This document shows, piece by piece, positions 51,239 through 62,533 of a stretch of DNA of 64,000 bases (within the stretch, counting starts at the first letter, position 1; each line of letters starts with the position of its first letter). The stretch spans positions 62,001 to 126,000 of the forward strand of contig JALJEE010001544.1 in NCBI GenBank assembly GCA_023231475.1. Direction: 5' to 3'. The notes beneath the pieces are model-generated. The model searched no databases. It saw only the letters and a list, made by a program, of their open reading frames with translations, and was not told where the DNA came from. The DNA comes from Seison nebaliae. Lineage: Eukaryota > Rotifera > Pararotatoria > Seisonacea > Seisonidae. The translations under genes and the position numbers were made by a program.

Positions 51239-53974
51239 TCAATAAATTTCACTATTCAATAACATATTTGTCTTAACTGTTGTTGGTGTTGTTGTTGGGG
51301 CGAGAGAAAAAGAAGATGTTGTCATGGCAGTTGATAAATCATTATAATTATTAAGAAATGTTCCACCAGTACTTGTTGTTGTCGTGGTAGATAATAATGG
51401 TAAAGATGTACCGATTGCTGATATAGGTGACGGTAAATTTTTTGATTTGATGGTTTTGCTTGAAGATTTCATACTTTTCCCTCTATCATTATCCGGTTCA
51501 ATGATATTCGTTTGTGAATGAACACGAAGATGTCTATTTAGATTTCCCGATTGAGAGAATCTCAAGAAACAAATTCGACATTGATATGGTTTCTCGCCAC
51601 TGTGTATTCTCATATGTTTCGTTAGTGTACTTGAATCACTAAAAGCTTTCCTACACAATCGACATCTAAAGTAACAAAACAATTAAATATTTTTTTGCAA
51701 AATTCTGAACATTGTTTTTTGATTAAGAAAAATTCCGAAAATTGTTATTTGGTTAAGAAAAATTTCTGGGAAAAATTCCAAAAATTGTTTTTTGATTAAG
51801 AAAAATTTTTTGGAGAGATTTAAAAAACCGGTTTTTTTAAGATACTCAAAAATTACTAACCGATATGGTCTCTCCCCAGAATGCGTCCTCATGTGTGTGG
51901 TGACGGAGGAGGATTGAGAGAATTTACGAGAACATATCGGACAGGCGAATGGTTTCTCTCCACTATGTGTCCGAAGATGTGCTGTTAAGTTGGCTGCTTG
52001 AGAGAAAGTTTTCGAACATTTGGGACATTTGTATGGTTTCTCTCCCTGAGAAGATAATGGAAAAGAACAAAAAGAATAAACAAACCGAATGTGTTCTCAT
52101 ATGTGTCTTCAATGTACTCGGTCTAGCGTAAGTTTTCCCGCAGATCTTACACAAATTCAGTTTGGCAGTTCCGTCCATTTGTTGTTTTAATGAGGAGTGT
52201 ATTGCTGTCAATTCAGCCATAGCTCGTTCCATTGTTGTGGAAGGAGAAGGAAATTCTAAATGGCCCAACATTGACGGAACGTTGGTGGTGGTTTTTGAAA
52301 AGATGTCGTTCAATACATTCGATTGACTTGGAAATAAATTACAGAAACTTTAGAGAATGTTAAATAGTTGAATGAAGAGGAAGAAAACTTGGGATTTTGT
52401 TCTATTTGATTTCTGACATTATAATCATATTCGTAGTATTTTGCAAGAATTTCATTCGCTGAATTAATATCGAGTATTGGAGTAGTATTTACGTCTTGCA
52501 ACATCTCCAACGAGAACTGAGACTCGTACATTAATTTCAATTGTTTCTCAATTTCCATTCGGTCGTTGGAATTGTGAATATTATTCTTCTCACAATAACT
52601 ATCCAATTCAATTGCCAACTTATCCGTTTCTATTTGTGAAATTGGATCAGATAAACCGTTTTCACTATTCGGCAATTTGACGAGTGTCTCCGAATTCATC
52701 TCAAGCGGCTTCTCATGGAACGATGAGGAGTCGAGTGAAGAGAATGAAGAGTTGTAAGAGATATTGTAATTGGATGAGAGGAGATTCTCGCCGTTCTTAT
52801 CAAATTGATAATTGGCTGGAATGTTAGCGAGTGTCTGCTGATGATTCCAATCATTCGATTCGATTGATGTATGAATCAATTTTTCGGTTTGATTCTGAAA
52901 GAAAATATTACAATTATTTAAATTATTCAAATTTATCTGATTTTGATTTTGATTTTGAAGATTATTGAGAAGTAAATTATTCATTTCAATCTTGTTCGAC
53001 ATATCTCCATTTCTTTTATTTTCTCCATTTCTTCTGTTTGTCTGATTTTCTTCATTTTTTTCTTCTATTCTCATTTCATTTCCATCTTTATTTGCTTCAT
53101 CTTCTCTCACAAAACTTTTCGGAAATGTTTGATGTTGTTGTTGCTGTTGTTGTTGTTGTTGTTCGATAAATAATTTGAGTTGATGTTGTTGAATTTTCTC
53201 GACGTTCTCGAGTGCTTCGTCCAACAAATGTGTTTGGTGCAGTTGGTGATGATTGAGATGGTCATGTTTATTCGTGTCATTCACCTTCGACTCATTGGAT
53301 GAAGTATTGACATTGTTTGTTGTGGGAATTGAGGAGTTGGACGATGAAGATGAAAACGATGAGAGTTGAGAGTTGGACGTGGAGATAATATGAAATTGTG
53401 AATTATTCTCATTGGTTTGTTGATTGGCGAAAAGTTGTTGATAGAAGAAATAATTGAGATATTCGTTTGAGAAATTATTAGAGAAATCATTGGATTGTGA
53501 TGGGAAAACGGAATATGGATAATAATTTTGATTGTCATTCGCATTTGTTAATAAATTTTGTTCCTCAGTTGCTTGACTTGTCTCATCGTCCGCTTGTTGT
53601 TGTTGTGGTTGATATGATAAGTTGGAAGTGAGACAAGTTGATGGTGGAAACTTTTTCATAATTTCAATATTCTCTTCCATTAATGGCAATTTGATTTGAG
53701 GAAGATCATCATCTTCACCGTCGTCCGAAATAAGTTGTTTTGATCGTTTCCTACGATTATTTCCATTATTCTCTTCCATCATCTTCTCTTTCATTCCACA
53801 ATTATTCATTAGCAACGATGGCTTAAAATCATTAGCATGAACGATATTCATGCTTCCAATTATCTGACTCCGATCGGGAATGTACTCAGATAGAAAATCT
53901 TTCGTCAAATTCTCTAATCGAATCAAATAAGAAAGTAAATACTTCGAAATGAAATAGTGTTTGATCGATGACAA
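51239..53974 (-). CDS. gl: Glass-type C2H2 zinc-finger transcription factor
   Basis: DNA-binding factor; in Drosophila Glass specifies photoreceptors. Five C2H2 fingers are read in order on the minus strand: [21 protein letters not shown] (about 52150-52090), [63 protein letters not shown] and [21 protein letters not shown]. Linkers are TGEKP-like. Order and wording match Glass finger for finger. Introns sit before the first finger exon (donor GTTTTC), inside the linker after finger 1, and after finger 3. Most of the N terminus is a 500-residue Asn/Gln/Ser-rich low-complexity region (52370-53974). A Ser/Thr-rich tail ends at 51239. The first coding exon is uncertain: the frame opens without ATG at 53974 and may begin by splicing near 53920, or at the internal Met MNIVHANDF. 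Confidence 0.88.
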
Positions 53975-56078
53975 TCAAGTAAGAAATGTAAAGAAAAACA
54001 GTTACTTCTCCAAAACACTGAAAGAGATCGAACATTACTTCTTCTCAAGTGACTTGATAAAAATTTGAAGAAACTAACTCCTTTCCTCCTCCTCCTTCTT
54101 CTCCTATCCCTCTCCCCAGAACAAATAGTAACAGCAACTTGTTCAAATGGAAAAGGAATCTGATGGTGAATAATTGAAACGCAAATAGAACTGAAGATAA
54201 GTAATCGATCTATTTTCTCCACAATGAATAACAGCATCCACTTTCTCCTCTACTTACCAATAACAACAACAACAACTTTTCATTCACCTGTTCTAAATTC
54301 AGCAAATCTTCTTTTCTCGAAGAGAAAATAAATAAAAATTTCATTTGAAACTAAAAATTATTTCCGTTTCTAAAATTCATTGCTCCATTTCTATTCTCAA
54401 TAATCATTTTAAAAGAATTTTATGATTTAGTAAATTGATATAAGCATTTGAAAATTAACTTCTAAGTCATCAACATCTTTCAATTCTTTTCTAATTAACA
54501 ATTTGAACTAACTACATTTTTCTCATCAAAATTCAAAAATCTAACGGAGAGTAAGATTGAAAAAATAACATCTAATATCTGAATTCAATCAAAAGAATTA
54601 TTTAGTGTCACAATTGGTGTAATTACTTATTTCTGTAGGAAATCATTAACTTATCGTCATTACTAACCAATCTTCAACTTCTTAAAATTGCATTAAACAT
54701 ATTAAATTTTCCTTTTAAATCTTAATTTGATAAAGAGAAATTATTTTAAAATTTTTTTCATCATTATTATCTTCTGTTGGGAGATTATATTTCTTACAAT
54801 AATTCGTTTGTTCATTTCATCCCCTCATCGTTATTGTCGTCATCATCATGATTATCAGTATCTCCTATGTCTATCGTAAACATTGATAGATTTTCGGGTA
54901 GAAAAAAAAGAAGCCAAACAAATGGTATTCGAATGGAAATGAGAAAAACGCTAATAGAATGTTATTCTTTCCTAGTTGATTTTTATCATCATCATCATCA
55001 TCATCATAAACATCGTCGTCGTAGTCGTCATCAGTTACTATTCATCCATCGAATGTGATGAAATGAAATTTCCTTTCTGCTACTCACCATATAATGGAAG
55101 AGAACGAGTTCTATTTATCTTTTGTCTTTCTTCTTCTAAACCAAATGGTCGGTAAGCGAAAGAATGAGCAGAATGAAATTCTATTATTAATGCCAATGAT
55201 AATTCGACATATTCCAGAAAGATTCTCTTTGTAATATGAGTTTAGTAAACATTTCCTACCAAACAATCTCAATACTATTCATTTCGACTTGTGATTTCGA
55301 TTAGACATATCTCCCCTCTCATAGGAACAAAAGGAGGAAACAAGTCCAAATCACCCGAAAGTTGTCATGGTTCTCCGTCTTCACTCTCGCTATATTCCTC
55401 TTAACGACGAACTTTTCATATTGTCAACTTTCTCTTTTTTCAAATCCATTTCGATATAGGCAATCGAATTTTTTTGAAATTCATTTCCCTTTAAATTCTC
55501 GATGATTGTGGCGAATTGTCAGGAATAAATTTCGTTCTTTCAAGTTAAAACACATCTACTTGTGAAAAACATCGACTTTTGATGAAGCCAATGAAATCAT
55601 TTTCTCTTCCTTCCACCCAATAAAATTTATTGCGTGGTTTTCTTTCTTTTTCTTCGACATATCTGCACAAATTCGTATACATTTCATAATTCTTTTCTTT
55701 CATCTTCCTCCCTCTCTACACAAACGTCACATTCATTTCATCATTAATTTGATTACTAATCGAATAATTAATTTTCAATATCACTAATTCAATTACTCTT
55801 ATTGGTAATGTTTAACTAACAACTTAAAACAGAAATTAATTTTATTTCCAATTATATTAATTCCCCCTAATATTTTCTTTCAAATACTTTTAGTTTATTC
55901 TTTCCCAATAAAATTTTCCGTTTAATCATCAATCTTTGATGATAATGATATAATCAGAATTCCAATTCATAATTTAATAAAAGTAGAAGATTTTTTAAAT
56001 TAAATATGAGGAAAATATTTTATTGTCTAACTAAAATTATCAAAATTTTTCATCTTCAATTCCATTATGATGATTCTC
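53975..56078. other. Upstream region of glass
   Basis: About 2.1 kb without a recognisable gene. It has AT-rich sequence with a (ATC)n run near 54987-55006 inside a chance frame. The open frame at 53923-54237 (-), with an Arg run, may be 5' UTR or a first exon of glass, but nothing confirms it. Confidence 0.5.
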
Positions 56079-56933
56079 TTAACACATTCCGCACATCTTT
56101 GGACAATCGAATTTGACATTGCTATACTTCTTACAATATTCGACAGGCCATTGAGTGCCACAATACCATTTATCAGAATCAGTTCCACATGATGCAATTT
56201 CACATTCATGTCCTTTCGTAAACGGAGTGCATTGACATTGACATGTATTCCTGTCTAATGTTCCTCCGTTCTTGCACTTTAATCCTTGACAATCACACAT
56301 ATTATTCTTGCAAGAATTGGGACAAGATGAACATGAAGATGAACTCTTCTGATAAGGAACGGAATAAGTGAATTGTCCCACAAGATAATTACAGGAATAA
56401 TGTCGTTTGTACAAAGTGGAACAAGTAGCGAATCCACAACCAATTCTGGTGGCGTTTGCATTCACCAATTGTGTATAATGTCCAACAGTTCCTCCATTTT
56501 TTGATCCTACTCCAAAAGTAAAATCTTTCACTTCATCCCACCATAGATCGATGGCAGATTTCCAATCTTTGGCACCAGCAGCCAAATTTTGTCCAACAGC
56601 CGCTGATTTATCACTCGGAATTTTACGACAATTATGACAATCATGTTTCATTTCACAAAGTTCTGCATGTTTCTGTGCAACAGAAGCCAATTCATCATCC
56701 CAATAAATTTTCAACATATCCCCAGCACTTGGCGATACTTTTCCTCTCAATTCATTATGATGATCGACAATAATTTTCTTTTCTGCATCCGTAACTGTAT
56801 GAACTCCAGAAATTTTGGATGAAGCAGCTTCACAGAATGTATGTTTTTCCCCACTATCCACCAACTCCTCCCATTTGCTATTGCAACAATTGATAAGAAC
56901 AATTGAACTCACAAATAATAAAACTCTCAACAT
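56079..56933 (-). CDS. Secreted CAP-domain protein with EGF-like and ShKT modules
   Basis: Intronless, 284 residues. A signal peptide of about 18 residues (MLRVLLFVSSIVLINCC) precedes a CAP/SCP domain (about 50-200). It shows IIVDHHNELRGKVSP, WDDELASVAQKHAELC, VGQNLAAG, GHYTQLVNANATRIGCGF and HYSCNYLVGQF. The two His of the CAP cavity are present; the Glu of GEN reads Gln, as in many arthropod members. A Cys-rich EGF-like part follows (CDCQGLKCKNGGTLDRNTCQ). The last is a six-Cys ShKT module ending KMCGMC. Such proteins (venom-allergen-like) are extracellular and of mostly unknown role. The tail combination of EGF plus ShKT is less usual. No catalytic function is implied. Confidence 0.88.
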   Translation of the reverse strand: MLRVLLFVSSIVLINCCNSKWEELVDSGEKHTFCEAASSKISGVHTVTDAEKKIIVDHHNELRGKVSPSAGDMLKIYWDDELASVAQKHAELCEMKHDCHNCRKIPSDKSAAVGQNLAAGAKDWKSAIDLWWDEVKDFTFGVGSKNGGTVGHYTQLVNANATRIGCGFATCSTLYKRHYSCNYLVGQFTYSVPYQKSSSSCSSCPNSCKNNMCDCQGLKCKNGGTLDRNTCQCQCTPFTKGHECEIASCGTDSDKWYCGTQWPVEYCKKYSNVKFDCPKMCGMC

Positions 56934-57494
56934 TTTTTTTTGAATTATTCATCAGAAATTTCACATTATTTTTATACAAGAATATTCCTAAGAAGTTTTT
57001 TGGTGTTTTATTTAAAAAAAGTTTAGCGAACTAACAACAAAATTTCTTGATAGTTGAGAGAAAATAATGTAGTTTATTGATGATTGTTATTAGAAGTGAT
57101 ATGGTTGTCGTAAGTTGGATGATTTTGAAGAAATCATCTTTTTTCAGGAGATGAAGAAGTAAGAAGATTCCAGGAAAAATATACTTTATTTTTCTCATTT
57201 CATTTCAATTTCAATAAATATCAACAATAGGATTAATATCGGACTATGAAATCAAATAAAACAAAACGGAATCTCTTTCATGCAAATAATTTACATCGTC
57301 TTCTCCCTTCTCACCACAAACAACAAATCGTATAACAAAATAACAATAACGAGAAAAAAAATAGCAACAAACAAAAAAAATGATCAGTATATTCATCCAC
57401 AGGAGAAAAAGTTCCATAAGGAAAAAAATATGAAACTTTTTCAAGAGAATATTCTGAAAACTTTTTTAAGAATCATTATTTACAATATCCTTCA
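56934..57494. other. Spacer, CAP gene upstream / DDX 3' UTR
   Basis: About 560 bases of AT-rich sequence. It should contain the promoter of the CAP gene (-) and the 3' UTR of the helicase gene (-). No other feature is seen. Confidence 0.55.
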
Positions 57495-59404
57495 TCAATA
57501 ACGTCTTCCTCCTCCACCCATTCCAAAATTCTGATTTGTTCGTTTCCTAAAAGTTCCACCTCGCGAATATCTACTATAATTCTTTCCAGACATCGGTTGG
57601 CGGATGGAATATAATTCTTCAGGAATAATTTGATTCGCCTCTTTCATCACATTGATCAAATTGCGAATATGTCGAGCGTTATCTTGAGTGAAGAATGTAT
57701 AAGCGATACCTCTATTTCCAGCTCTTCCGGTACGACCGATTCGATGAATATAATCTTCCGTGTCATTTGGGAAATCATAATTAATCACAAACGAAATATC
57801 ATCAATATCTTTTAAAAAAAAAGTTTGAAAATAGAAAAAGTTGAAAAATTAACCTAATCCTCTTGACGCGACATCAGTTGCAACTAGAGCGATAGAATCA
57901 GTAGCACGTTTAAATTCTGGAAAAATTTCAAAAATAAAATAATAAAATTAAAAAATGTTCAACTGTTCAACATTCCTTCACGAACATCTTGTGATTTGTC
58001 ACCATGGATACCGATAGCTTTATATCCCCAAGAACGGATATTTCTTGCCAATTCATCTACTTTCACTTTCCTCTCACAAAATATGATGGTTTTTTGTTTC
58101 TCTTTTTCAGTAATTGTTTTGAGAATTTGTTGGAGACGTTCTTCTTTTTCATGTTCTAACAATAAAATAACTTTTTGTTCAATGTCATGATTCGCTGTTA
58201 ATTCTAATCCACCAATAGTAATATGAATATAATCTTGAATATAATTCGTTGCCAAACTAACAACTTCTTTGGGCCATGTAGCTGAAAACATCATCGTCTG
58301 TCTAGTTGGACGCATCTGTCCTAATATCTGTTTAATTTGTGGTTCGAATCCCATGTCCAACATTCGATCTGCCTCATCCAATACCAAATAAGTGACTTCA
58401 TCAATTATTATTCGACGTGTCGTTATAAAATCAATTAATCGACCAGGTGTAGCTATCAAAATATCTACACCAAATCTGAAAGTTTCCAATTGTTCTCGAC
58501 GTGGTGCTCCACCATAACAACACGCAGTTCTGATTCTTTTCGACTCTGAAAACAATTTGGCAACTTGATGAATTTGTTGAGCTAATTCTCTGGTGGGAGC
58601 GAGAACGAGACATCTAGGACGATTTTTTGTTGATGTTCGTTCATTTCCTTGAAGATGACGAACTGCTGGTAAAAGGAAAGCCATAGTTTTTCCACTACCA
58701 GTTTGAGCGATTCCAACCACATTCGAACCATTCATTAATAGAGGCCATGCCACACTCTGAATACATGTTGGTCTTTCATATTTGGCTTTTTCGAAAACTT
58801 CCATCAAATCTTTCTGAAGATTCATTTCTTCGAATGTCATAATTGGTTTATTCACTTCCATTTGACAAGTGGCTGTTTTCGTTATCGATAATTGATTTTT
58901 TACACGGAATTCATTCAATTCTTCAGGTTGTCGATTTTTTGTTATTTCACTCTCCAAATAAAATTCTTTCTCGAAATCGGCTATTGGAATTTTGGAGAAA
59001 TCGATCGGAATTAATTGACCATTTTCCTGTGGCAAAGGTGTCCAATTCGAATTTCCTCTATTATTATTATTATTATTATTATTATATCCATTTCGATCGT
59101 TATTATTATTATTATATCCGTTTCTATCATTGTTATTATTATATCCATTTCTATCATTATTATTATTATATCCATTTCGATCATTATTATTATTATATCC
59201 ATTTCCGTTTCGATAACTATTATTTCCATTTTCTCCATTACCTCCCCAATTATTAGAGGGACGTCCACGATCCCCATTATATCGATTATTCTGTGGTCGA
59301 TTGAATCTTTCAGTCCGATAATGGGAAGATCTACTGGGAGGAGAATGATTACTTCTCGACCGATATCTCGATTGGTTACTATCTTCACCATTCATTTCTG
59401 TCAT
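57495..59404 (-). CDS. DDX5: DEAD-box RNA helicase, DDX5/DDX17 (p68, Rm62, Dbp2) type
   Basis: ATP-dependent RNA helicase. Three exons, 57964-59404, 57854-57916 and 57495-57808 on the minus strand, give 605 residues. Motifs in order: Q motif near [24 protein letters not shown], Ia PTRELAQQ, Ib TPGR, II DEAD ([14 protein letters not shown]), III SAT, then [25 protein letters not shown] and [15 protein letters not shown]. The N terminus has an RS/Arg-Gly region and a tandem repeat of NGYNNNNDR-like units (about 59060-59210). The C terminus is Gly/Arg-rich. The family acts in splicing, transcription and ribosome biogenesis. Introns start GTTGAA and GTTAAT. The end of exon 1 and the short 63-base exon were fixed by motif continuity. 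Confidence 0.94.
59060..59215 (-). repeat. Coding minisatellite in the DEAD-box gene
   Basis: Tandem units of about 27-30 bases encode DRNGYNNNN, four to five times, with varying Asn number at the end. It lies in the disordered N terminus of the helicase. Unit-number variation between individuals is likely. Confidence 0.75.
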
Positions 59405-61235
59405 TTTTTTTTTATCAAGACAAGTACACTAAAAATTATTGAAGTTGTTGTTCTAATTTATCTTTATTTCCAATCCACATGCAACAACTAAAATTTTAAA
59501 ATTTTCTCTTTTATTTTTCATATTCCTTCCAATTTTCATTTCACAATTTTCAAATCTTAAGCTTTTACCACCACGCTAAATTACACTTACTAATTTCCAA
59601 ATTACAACATGCTTTTCATTATTATACTTCAAATTTTAATTAAACATATTACCGTTAGATTATTATTAGTTAACATACATATTTCAAGTAAAATATTTTA
59701 AAATTAGTAGACAGAAGAAATTTGGTTATTTTTATTTTTTTTAAAAAATTTATTATTTGAATATCTGAATATGGATGTATACTTATATGGTTTTCCCGCT
59801 TTCGATAGATGACGAATTAGGGTCGATGGAAATATGGTATGAAATTTAATATATGATGTTATCGTTAGCAGATACTTCATTAGAAAGTGAATTCTGTCTG
59901 AGACGATAAAGTTTATGAGAGATCTCTCAACAAAAATTCCAAAGGAAAATTTGGAAAGACTTCTCAAGAGTCACATCAAAAAATATTTTTAGGAAAATAA
60001 ATTTCTTCCCGAAATTCCTTCAATTCATTCCGATATCGACGATCTATAAAATATTAAAGAATTAGTTATTTCATCTATAAATATAATCAGAAGACAAATG
60101 TTAGTGATATGGTTTCCCAAGCATCCATCGTAATCGAATGTTATGGTTGATGGAAATATCATTATAAAATTTGATCTGGGATGATGTTATTGCAAAGGTC
60201 TGTATGAAGAACAGTTTTGTCAAAAAATAACGAGACGAATAAATGATCTCAACTAAAATCGAACAAGTTCAAATCTAGGAAATCTCTCATTCTTTTCATC
60301 CGAATGGAAATATGAAGTTTTTGAAAAATTGAAACTAACATCAAATTTATTGAAATTAATATTCTGACGAATTCATAGTGAAAATCTAAAAAACAAAAAA
60401 AAATTAATAATCAGTAAGATAATTTCTATGGTATATTTATTAATATTTCAGAATGTAGACTGTGCATCTTCAACGAACTAAAGGAAAGATGTCTATGTTG
60501 GAATTGTTCTCAGAAGACCATCGTGATAGGAAATGACATTATTATCACCAATGTTTTAGGAATAATGTGTAGAGAATAAATGAAAAATACAAACGTTTTA
60601 AAAATTTTCAAGTTAAGTTAAATCATGTCCGAAATGAGTCTAAAAATGATATAAAAAAAATCATTAAATCAATTCGAATAATAATTGAAATATGTTTTTC
60701 AAAATTATTTTAAATAATCAGATTAAAATATTTTTCTACTTCATAAAACGAATTAAATGATGTCGATGTTGGATTTGTTTTCAGAAGACCATCGTGAAAT
60801 GAAAAATTTATCATCACCAATATTCGAGGAATGATTTGAAGAATAAATAAAAATTACAAACCGTTTTATAGTTAAATATTAAATCATGTCCGAAATGAGT
60901 CTAAAAATGATATAAAAAAAATCATTAAATCAATTCAAATAATAATTGAAATATGTTTTTAAAAATTATTTTAAATAATCAGATAAAAATATTTTTGTAC
61001 TTCATAAAACGAATTAAATGATGTCGATGTTGGATTTGTTCTCAGAAGACCATCGTGAAATGAAAAATTTATCATCATTCAAGAAATGAAAAAAAAAAAA
61101 AAGAATAAAAACCTTTTAGAAAAAATATGTCAATTCTATCTGAACAGGAAAATCTAAATAAAAATTGTGTAAAAATTTTGTTAAGGAAGGACGAAAATTT
61201 TATTAAGATGACAATAAAAGTGATCGATTAATAAT
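59405..61235. other. Repeat-filled intergenic region
   Basis: Between the helicase start and the RPL11 stop. The left third is ordinary AT-rich sequence. Similar blocks lie at about 59785-59880 and 60106-60195 (words ATATGGTTTTCCC and GATGGAAATAT). From about 60450 the 260-base tandem repeat begins, listed separately. Confidence 0.6.
60450..61080. repeat. Tandem repeat, period about 260 bases
   Basis: Two good copies start at 60621 and 60881 (AATCATGTCCGAAATGAGTC). A diverged third part lies before them. A 38-base core recurs at 60488-60526, 60759-60796 and 61020-61058, and is the best-conserved part even in the oldest copy. It could encode SML(D/E)LFSEDHR, but frames close shortly after. 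No gene is evident. Confidence 0.75.
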
Positions 61236-61907
61236 TTATTTTCCTGGCATAACAATTCCTTCATACTGAAATGAAATAGAGAAGAAGAAAAAGAAGAATT
61301 TAGAGTAACTTTTAGTTTGAACCATTTAATTGCATCAGCTTTATTTAAGATATGATTTCTTCCTATTCGATTTCGTTGTTTCTTTCGATAGGAGACATTG
61401 TATCCTGGTCGATCCAAAACAACATAGAAATCTAAGCCATAAATACCGATGGCGGGATCGTATTTAATACCCAAATCGATATGTTCCTGAATACCGAACC
61501 CAAAGTTGCCTTGTGGAGTGAAATTACTTTCTTTCAATTCGAATTCTTTCACCTTAACAATGAACAAAGAATGGAATAATGAGAAATGGATAGAACTTTC
61601 AATCCCTTTTCAAGGATGTCATGCGCCTTCTCTCCTCGAATTGTACAATGCACCGCAATTTTCTCATTACGACGGATACCGAACGATCGAACTGTATATC
61701 TGGCCTTCGAAAATACAGGAACTTGTTCTGTCAGTTGTTCCAAGACTTTGGAGGCACGAGTCAATCTATCACCCGATTCTCCCACCGATATATTCAGGCA
61801 CAATTTCCTGATTCGTACATTTTTCATCACATTCTCATTTTGTTCCTATTAAATTTCCTAAAATAGTGAATGAGACGAGGATACAAATCAAAGATACGAA
61901 CGTCCAT
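61236..61907 (-). CDS. RPL11: Ribosomal protein L11 (60S, uL5)
   Basis: Binds 5S rRNA in the central protuberance of the large subunit. Four exons on the minus strand: 61902-61907 (only ATG GAC), 61597-61845, 61310-61552 and 61236-61265, giving 175 residues (human 178). The joined N terminus [19 protein letters not shown] aligns with the human one. The core [55 protein letters not shown] and [16 protein letters not shown] is nearly identical to other animals, and the end is YEGIVMPGK. Introns start GTTCGT, GTTCTA and GTTACT. Because the protein is so conserved, these three donors are the best-supported introns in the window. Confidence 0.97.
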
Positions 61908-62533
61908 TTCGAATAAATTTCTTTTTGAAAAGAATAATGTAATGAATCTTACAAAGTACTCAAGACTCTGTTGTTGTTTGGGAAGTAGTGAGGTTATTTC
62001 AAATACACAAATGTGACTATCGAATAAATATCAATATTTCTTGAATTAAAGAAGAAAAGATATTTTCAAAGTTTAAAAATTAAGCTTTGAGAAAATCGAT
62101 TAAGAAATAGTTATTACTATTTTTTATTATAATATATTTATACAATATTTTATTTAATATTTAATTTGTAAGTAATATTTCATTTTGATCTTCAATTTCA
62201 AATTTGAAAATTATGAAGTCAATTTCTATCCATTTTTATACATCGGAATTATATTTTTGAATTCCAAAAAATTGATTAATCTTTTTTAATCAAGTTGAAT
62301 TACTTTACTCGAATTTTTAATATTTTTGTTCGAATTAAAATTGTTAATTATTGTCATCTACTCGTAAAATGTGCAATCTGTTTCGAATTCCCTTATTATT
62401 AATAATTCTTATTGGATTTAATTTTGGAGTATTGTTTTTAACATTTAATTTTAGAAGAGATTAATGTTTAGAATTTATTAAAATTATTTGAACGAAATGA
62501 AAAGAATATTCATGAATTAAAATTTAATTAAAT
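61908..62533. other. Spacer upstream of RPL11
   Basis: About 625 bases, very AT-rich. It should hold the RPL11 promoter and the 3' UTR of the right-edge gene. No other feature is seen. Confidence 0.55.

Noticed and set aside
52310-52373. 22-base intron before the first zinc finger of glass
   Set aside because: A 60-base intron starting GTTTTC and ending CCAAG gives the same frame and is a far more plausible size.
58325-58345. tRNA B-box-like GGTTCGAATCC
   Set aside because: It lies in the helicase coding sequence, where the complement encodes MGFEPQ, and has no A box nearby.
58843-59491. Open frames rich in Tyr or Ile opposite the helicase N terminus
   Set aside because: They are antisense shadows of the Asn codon repeat (ATT/TAT/TTA), not genes.
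60755-60800. C/D box small nucleolar RNA in the tandem repeat core
   Set aside because: An ATGATGT resembles box C, but no CTGA box D lies at a fitting distance on the same strand, and no terminal stem forms.
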